A DNA stretch of 10,768 nucleotides, taken from assembly GCA_026706505.1 (NCBI GenBank), contig JAPOYQ010000313.1, forward strand, positions 1-10,768, written 5' to 3'. The notes beneath the pieces were generated by a model that worked only from the letters and a program-made list of their open reading frames with translations, had not been told where the DNA came from and did no database searches. This DNA comes from Gemmatimonadota bacterium (GTDB lineage: Bacteria > Latescibacterota > UBA2968 > UBA8231). Below are positions 6,615-10,768 of this stretch, piece after piece. How positions within the stretch are numbered: the stretch's first letter is position 1; every line of letters starts with the position of its first letter. The translations under genes were made by a program, and so were the position numbers.

Positions 6615-8540
6615 ATGAAGAGGGGCTTATGGTTCTTGGCGCTTTGGGCGATAGTTGGATGGAGTGGAGGCAGTGATGCGCTGACCATTTACCGCATCGG
6701 CGCAGGGGATTTGCCTGCGCCCGAGTTGGACGTACCCTATCAATTTGTCCAGCTCGAGTGGGAGGCCATAAATGCCAACGCGCACGGTGGCGCGGTACAA
6801 ATGGCGCTCGCCCCCGATGGGGTCATGCCGCAGCAGCTAGACCCGACGGTCAATCTGACGCCCCTTTTGGACGAGCGCGGCGGTCGGATTGAGACCTTGC
6901 AGACAATCGTCGGGTTCGCCGACTTTCCGGCCCGCGATGCGCCGATGTTCGACGGCGACCCGACGACTCACTTTCTCGGCGATGGCGATTGGGGCGGAGA
7001 CTACGGCCGGGTCAAAAACAAACTCCTGATCTTCGACTTGGGCGGCAACTTCATCGTCGATCGCATCAAGTTTTACCCCCGTGAACGTTTTCTCGACACT
7101 CGCTTCATCGAGCGCTTCGTCATCGGCACCAGCGACGGCGACCCGCTCAAGAAGAATACGCGCGAGTATGTCGTCGGCGGCGAGGGTGGCCAGTTTCGCG
7201 ATTACGACTTGGTATACAACATCACCGAAAACACGCAGTCGGTGATCGAACTGAGCATCCCGGATTCGCCTATCCGCCAACTCATGTTTGAAGCACCGCC
7301 CAACACCCGTGGCGTTTGGGAAATCGCCGAGTTTGAACTCTACGGTATTGGCTTCGCGCCCAAGAGCCAATACACAACCAACGTCATCGACTTAGGCGGT
7401 ATGGCGAGTTTGGGCGACCTAACGTGGTCGGGGGAGGCCGAGGGAGGAGCAGAGGTGGCGATAGCGATGCGCAGCGGCGATGACGACGATCCCAATTCCT
7501 ATTGGCGCCTGACCTTTCGCGGTGACGAGCGCAGTCGCTTCGGCACCAATGGTGCCGCCTTGACGCTCAGCACGTACAACCGATTGGAAAAGGGCGAAAA
7601 GGCCGGGATCACGCCTGATACCGAAAACTGGTCCGACTGGAGCCCGCCATACAACTTCGCCGCCGGAGAGGACGTGCTGCTAGCGGATAGACCGCGTCGC
7701 TACGTGCAGCTCAGGGCTGATTTCACTTCGCAAAAAGAAGCTGGTGGGCGCTTGGATTTTTTGCAGTTCAGCGTTTCGAACCCGCCGGTGGCGACGCAAG
7801 CCTTGGCCGAGCTTGCGCCGGCAAGTGCTCGCGCTGGCGAAGTGACGTCTTTTACCTATGCGATTCTGCCCCAGTTGCGCGACGAGGATTTGGGGTTTGA
7901 TACCATTGAGATTGAGACCCCGGTCGAGATTGTAAGCATCGACGCGCTGCGGATCGATGGTCGAGAGGTCAGCTTTGACGTTGTGCGCTCGGACGCGCGA
8001 GGATTCGCGTTGCGGATCCCGCGCATGGACCCGCAACAGACGGGCGAACTAATCGAGATTGACTTTGCGGTGGAAGTATTCAAGTTCGGGACGGTATTCA
8101 CCGGGAGGATCTCCGACAGCGAGAAGCCCTTTGAGGTGCGGCAGGCACTGACCGCCGGCAACGCCGATCCACTGGTGGATAGCAATACGCTAAGCGTGGG
8201 GCTGGTCAACGTAGAGGAGCAGGCGGTCAATGCGCTCAAGCTGTCCTCGCCGGTGTTTACGCCCAATGGCGACGGAATTAACGACGCCCTCGAGATTGAA
8301 TACGAGTTGTTAAACCTCTTCGGCGCAGTGCCGGTGGTGCTGGAGCTATACGATCTATCGGGACGGCGGGTCGGGATGGTACATCGAGGCACGGCGGCGA
8401 GCGGCCGATTCGCGCTGGCGTGGGACGGAGTGCTAGCGAATGGGGCTGTGACTGCGCCGGGGCTGTATCTACTGCGATTAGAAGTTGACAGTGACCAAGG
8501 CAAGGAAGCGCGTCAGCGCGTCATTGCCCTGGCCTATTGA
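6615..8540 (+). CDS. Secreted discoidin-like protein with FlgD Ig-like C-terminus (641 aa)
   Basis: The protein starts with a signal peptide (MKRG, hydrophobic core, cleavage near residue 22 after SDA). Residues ~110-250 contain a discoidin/F5-8C-like galactose-binding pattern: FDGDPTTHFLGDG at ~112, LLIFDLGGNFIVDRIKFYPR at 137-156, and WEIAEFELYG before 250. A second beta-rich region from ~253 (IDLGG, LTWSGEAEGGAEVAIAMRSG, YWRLTFRGDE at ~296, KGEKAGITPDT) is extremely well kept in the next gene. The C-terminus has FTPNGDGIND (548-557), LYDLSGRR (578-585), WDG (603-605) and GLYLLRLEV, matching FlgD Ig-like/T9SS-type C-terminal modules, which in FCB bacteria often serve secretion or surface anchoring. 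The most likely role is an exported glycan- or surface-binding protein. It is the first gene of a new unit after the terminator. The start was chosen at the signal peptide Met with GGGGA upstream. Confidence 0.88.
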   Translation: MKRGLWFLALWAIVGWSGGSDALTIYRIGAGDLPAPELDVPYQFVQLEWEAINANAHGGAVQMALAPDGVMPQQLDPTVNLTPLLDERGGRIETLQTIVGFADFPARDAPMFDGDPTTHFLGDGDWGGDYGRVKNKLLIFDLGGNFIVDRIKFYPRERFLDTRFIERFVIGTSDGDPLKKNTREYVVGGEGGQFRDYDLVYNITENTQSVIELSIPDSPIRQLMFEAPPNTRGVWEIAEFELYGIGFAPKSQYTTNVIDLGGMASLGDLTWSGEAEGGAEVAIAMRSGDDDDPNSYWRLTFRGDERSRFGTNGAALTLSTYNRLEKGEKAGITPDTENWSDWSPPYNFAAGEDVLLADRPRRYVQLRADFTSQKEAGGRLDFLQFSVSNPPVATQALAELAPASARAGEVTSFTYAILPQLRDEDLGFDTIEIETPVEIVSIDALRIDGREVSFDVVRSDARGFALRIPRMDPQQTGELIEIDFAVEVFKFGTVFTGRISDSEKPFEVRQALTAGNADPLVDSNTLSVGLVNVEEQAVNALKLSSPVFTPNGDGINDALEIEYELLNLFGAVPVVLELYDLSGRRVGMVHRGTAASGRFALAWDGVLANGAVTAPGLYLLRLEVDSDQGKEARQRVIALAY

Positions 8541-8542
8541 AG

Positions 8543-10291
8543 ATGGGAATGAGCCAGATGAGGTACATAGTCGCATTGTGGACGGTGGGGTCGCTGGCGG
8601 TCGGAGTAGGCGACCTCGGTGCTCTAACGATCTACCGAATCGGGGGTGCCGATCAACCCGCGCCGGAGCTGGCATCGGTTGAAGGGGTGGAGTTCGTGCA
8701 GATCGATTGGGCCAATATCGACGAAGATTTGCACGGTAGTATTAACTTGCTAGAGGTGACCAGCAGTCACATCGAGCCGCGGCAACTCGACTCCACGGTC
8801 AATCTGACACCGCTTTTGCCGCAGGCCGATTCCCTTGGTGATATCTTCTACCTGACTTGGATTGGCTGGGGGGGATTCAACGACGACGATGAGCTTATCT
8901 GGGACGAGGATCCCAATACGGCCTATCTGGGAGATGGTCGTTTTGCCTCGCATGGACCGAATACTAAAAACCTGATCTTCGATTTTGGCGGGCTGTTCTT
9001 TATCGACCGGGTCAAGTTCTACCCGCGGCCTAGCTATATGACCGACCGCTTTGTCGAACGCTTCATTATCGGCACTAGCGACGGCGACCCGCTCAAGGAC
9101 CCCGACCGGGCACTTCAGGCCGGGTCGCGGGGCGATTATGTGGCCTTCGATGTGATTTACAATATCCGCGACAATACGCAGCCGATCATTGACTTGAAGA
9201 TGCCCGACGAGCCGATCCGCAAGTTGCTCTTCCGGGCACCGGAGAATACGCGGGGAATTTGGGAATTGGCCGAGTTGGAACTCTACGGTTCGGGTTTTGC
9301 GCCCTTCTCCAATTATACCAGTAGCATTATCGATTTGGGCAAGTCAGTGGCCTTGGGCGATTTGAGCTGGTCGGGCGAAGTCGATGCTGGTGCTCAGATC
9401 GACTTAGTGATGCGCAGCGGCGATGTGCCAGACCCGAGCATCTATTGGCGCTTCACCTTCCGCGGTGACGAGCAGAGTCGCTTTGACGCCAAGGGTCAGC
9501 CGCTTACGGCGCGAGCCTACGATAGGCTCAATAAAGGCGAGAAGGCTGGGATTACGCCCGATACCCAGAACTGGGAGCTGTGGAGTCAGGCCTATGATTT
9601 TGTGGCCGGTTCGGGGGCGATGCAAGCTGACAGACCGCGGCGCTACGTACAGCTCAAAGCCGATATTACCGCGCGAAAGGACGCTGGCGGACGGCTGGAC
9701 TTTTTACAGTTTAGCGTCTCGGACCCGCCCGTGGCAACGCAAGTGTTAGCCGAGATTACGCCGCCGAGCGCCCAAGCTGGGGACGTCACCCAGTTTACCT
9801 ATAGTATTCTGCCGCAATTCGAGCGCGAAGATTTGGGATTTGACACCATCGAGATTGAGACGCCGGTCGAAGTGACCAGCATCGACGGCGTGCGAATCGC
9901 CGGCCAGGAAGTCGGTTTTGAGGTCGTGCGCTCGGACGCCGCTGGCTTTGCCCTCAAAATCCCAAGAATGGACGTGCAGCAAACCAGTGAACGGATCGAG
10001 GTGGATTTCGCCGTGGAGGTGTTCAAGTTTGGGACGGTGTTCGCCGGCCGGATCTCCGATAGCGAAAAGCCCTTTGAGGTGCGGCAGGCATTAACCCCAG
10101 GCGATGCCAATCCGCTGACCGATAGCAATACCCTGAGCGTGGAGTTAGCCGAGGTAGGGGAGAAAGCGGTCAACGCGCTCAAGCTATCCTCATCGGTGTT
10201 TACGCCCAACGGCGATGGCATCAACGACGTCCTTGAGATTGAATACGAGTTGTTGAACCTTTTTGGTGCAGTGCCAGTGATGCGGGACTGA
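8543..10291 (+). CDS. Second discoidin/FlgD-like secreted protein, truncated by an in-frame TGA
   Basis: Tandem paralogue of the preceding gene, beginning 2 bases after its TGA. It has a signal peptide (cleavage near GDLGA, before LTIYRIGG), a discoidin-like region with DEDPNTAYLGDG, NLIFDFGGLFFIDRVKFYPR and WELAELELYG, then a middle region nearly collinear with its neighbour (SWSGEV, YWRFTFRGDE, KGEKAGITPDT, GGRLDFLQFSVS, LGFDTIEIETPVE). FTPNGDGIND opens the FlgD-like domain at about residue 553, but translation stops at a TGA (10289-10291) after PVMRD, losing LYDLSG, the WDG motif and the last strands. With the TGA read through, the frame runs on to 10531. Removing one 16-codon duplicate, and counting from the ATG at 8558, the product would be 641 residues, the same as the neighbour. 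ATGs at 8543, 8549 and 8558 are all possible; 8558 best aligns the signal peptides, while 8543 mirrors the following gene junction. Confidence 0.82.
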   Translation: MGMSQMRYIVALWTVGSLAVGVGDLGALTIYRIGGADQPAPELASVEGVEFVQIDWANIDEDLHGSINLLEVTSSHIEPRQLDSTVNLTPLLPQADSLGDIFYLTWIGWGGFNDDDELIWDEDPNTAYLGDGRFASHGPNTKNLIFDFGGLFFIDRVKFYPRPSYMTDRFVERFIIGTSDGDPLKDPDRALQAGSRGDYVAFDVIYNIRDNTQPIIDLKMPDEPIRKLLFRAPENTRGIWELAELELYGSGFAPFSNYTSSIIDLGKSVALGDLSWSGEVDAGAQIDLVMRSGDVPDPSIYWRFTFRGDEQSRFDAKGQPLTARAYDRLNKGEKAGITPDTQNWELWSQAYDFVAGSGAMQADRPRRYVQLKADITARKDAGGRLDFLQFSVSDPPVATQVLAEITPPSAQAGDVTQFTYSILPQFEREDLGFDTIEIETPVEVTSIDGVRIAGQEVGFEVVRSDAAGFALKIPRMDVQQTSERIEVDFAVEVFKFGTVFAGRISDSEKPFEVRQALTPGDANPLTDSNTLSVELAEVGEKAVNALKLSSSVFTPNGDGINDVLEIEYELLNLFGAVPVMRD

Positions 10292-10338
10292 TACGAGTTG
10301 TTGAACCTTTTTAGTGCAGTGCCAGTGATGCTGGACTT
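10243..10338 (+). repeat. 48-bp imperfect direct tandem duplication
   Basis: Copy 1 (10243-10290) and copy 2 (10291-10338) each begin ATACGAGTTGTTGAACC and are adjacent. They differ at three positions: GGT versus AGT, CGG versus CTG, and TGA versus TTA (the last codon straddling the copy boundary). The unit is 16 codons, so the reading frame is kept. The sequence after copy 2 (TACGACTTGT) resembles the copy start (TACGAGTTGT) 48 bases away, giving short homology suitable for slipped-strand duplication. The paralogue upstream has a single copy of this segment. Confidence 0.9.
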
Positions 10339-10531
10339 ATACGACTTGTCGGGGCGGTGGATCGGGGCGGTGGATCGAGGCACCGCGGCGAGCGGTCGGA
10401 TTGCCCTGCACTGGGACGGGAGGTTAGCGGATGGGTCAGTGGCTGCACCGGGATTGTATCTGCTACGGCTGAAAGTAGAAAGCGACCAACGCAAAGAAGC
10501 ACGCCAGCGCGTTGTCGTTTTGGCCTACTGA
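10292..10531 (+). pseudogene. Severed C-terminal part of the second FlgD-like protein
   Basis: Directly after the TGA, in the same frame, coherent coding continues for about 79 codons to the TGA at 10529-10531. It holds the second copy of the ELLNLF-SAVPVM segment, then LDLYDLSGRWIGAV, TAASGR, LHWDGRLADGS, APGLYLLRLKVES and RQRVVVLAY, collinear with the last third of the neighbour's FlgD Ig-like domain. The LYDLSGR, WDG and GLYLLRL motifs are intact, so decay is either very recent or apparent only (sequence or assembly error). No convincing ribosome site precedes any internal start, so independent translation is unlikely; a FlgD-like fragment alone would also lack a signal peptide. Confidence 0.75.
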
Positions 10532-10534
10532 AAG

Positions 10535-10768
10535 ATGGGTATGCAGCGTATCAGCATCGTATTAGTGCTTGGTTGGGCAGTGAGCGTCTCGGCCCAAGTA
10601 GGGCATCGGGTGACGGCGAGTCAGGTGGTGGTCAACAGCCGCGTTCACTGGCAGAACTGGAGCTTCCCACCGGGGGTGCTGGAACTAGGTGCCGACGGGT
10701 CGGTGCGGCCTCAGCACGTCCGCCGCGACATCAATGCGGTGCAGGATATTGTCGATTACTTGCGCTTG
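10535..10768 (+). CDS. N-terminus of a further exported protein, cut by the window end
   Basis: An open frame of 78 codons begins 3 bases after the previous TGA and runs to the window edge. It starts MGMQRISIVLVLGWAVSVSA, a clear signal peptide with cleavage near VSA before QVGHRV. The mature start contains WQNWSFPPGVLELGADGSVRP and then RRDINAVQDIVDYL. The pattern of hydrophobic residue, DG-x-V-x-P-Q/R and Asn about ten residues later also occurs at the mature N-terminus of the first discoidin-like gene of this unit (APDGVMPQQ, then VNLTP), so it may be a relative with another discoidin-type region. The ATG at 10541 is an alternative start. The very tight spacing suggests translational coupling and a shared transcript. 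Function cannot be assigned from this fragment. Confidence 0.7.
   Translation, partial: MGMQRISIVLVLGWAVSVSAQVGHRVTASQVVVNSRVHWQNWSFPPGVLELGADGSVRPQHVRRDINAVQDIVDYLRL

Noticed and set aside
10289..10291. TGA recoded as a sense codon (alternative code or selenocysteine)
   Set aside because: TGA ends the paralogue and the extended frame at the homologous C-terminal position. The corresponding residue is Leu in both the second copy and the paralogue, and no selenocysteine context is expected in this structural domain.

Overview
The window is dense, one-directional bacterial coding sequence, all on the + strand, with no RNA genes, CRISPR array or intact mobile element visible. Every recognisable gene is predicted to encode an envelope or exported protein. 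FlgD-like C-terminal domains with the FTPNGDGIND hallmark, discoidin-like modules, a CBM9-like fragment and Asp/Asn-rich outer-surface proteins in tandem paralogous copies recall uncultured FCB-group or Latescibacterota/Poribacteria-like bacteria. That placement is inference from protein style; there is no marker gene here.

Region 1 (1-4794) holds two adjacent paralogues of a large exported protein. The first is cut by the window edge and the second is complete (992 aa, with signal peptide). Both carry a beta-rich N-terminal or middle part, a central block of Asp/Asn-rich loops that look like calcium-binding (EF-hand/TSP3-like) motifs, and a C-terminal half that reads like an outer-membrane beta-barrel. 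They are separated by one base. Region 2 (4808-6501) holds a histidine-rich multi-pass membrane protein. Its reading frame runs, without its own stop, out of frame into the 3' part of a CBM9-like carbohydrate-binding gene. This looks like a deletion or frameshift scar. It is followed by a strong hairpin terminator nested inside a larger inverted repeat (6526-6587).

Region 3 (6615-10768) is a second transcription unit. It has two tandem paralogues with a signal peptide, a discoidin-like galactose-binding fold, a conserved middle region and a FlgD Ig-like C-terminus, followed 3 bases later by the start of a third exported protein that leaves the window. The second paralogue is interrupted: a 48-bp in-frame tandem duplication in its FlgD-like domain carries a TGA in the first copy, cutting off the last ~80 codons, which remain open and well conserved downstream.

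Taken together the locus looks like a set of secreted, surface-exposed recognition or adhesion proteins (sugar-binding folds, calcium-type loops, outer-membrane barrels) expanded by local duplication. No enzyme is confidently identified, and a defined pathway cannot be assigned. The two most actionable observations are the two gene-breaking events: the chimeric junction near 5920 and the duplicated TGA-bearing 48-mer at 10243-10338.
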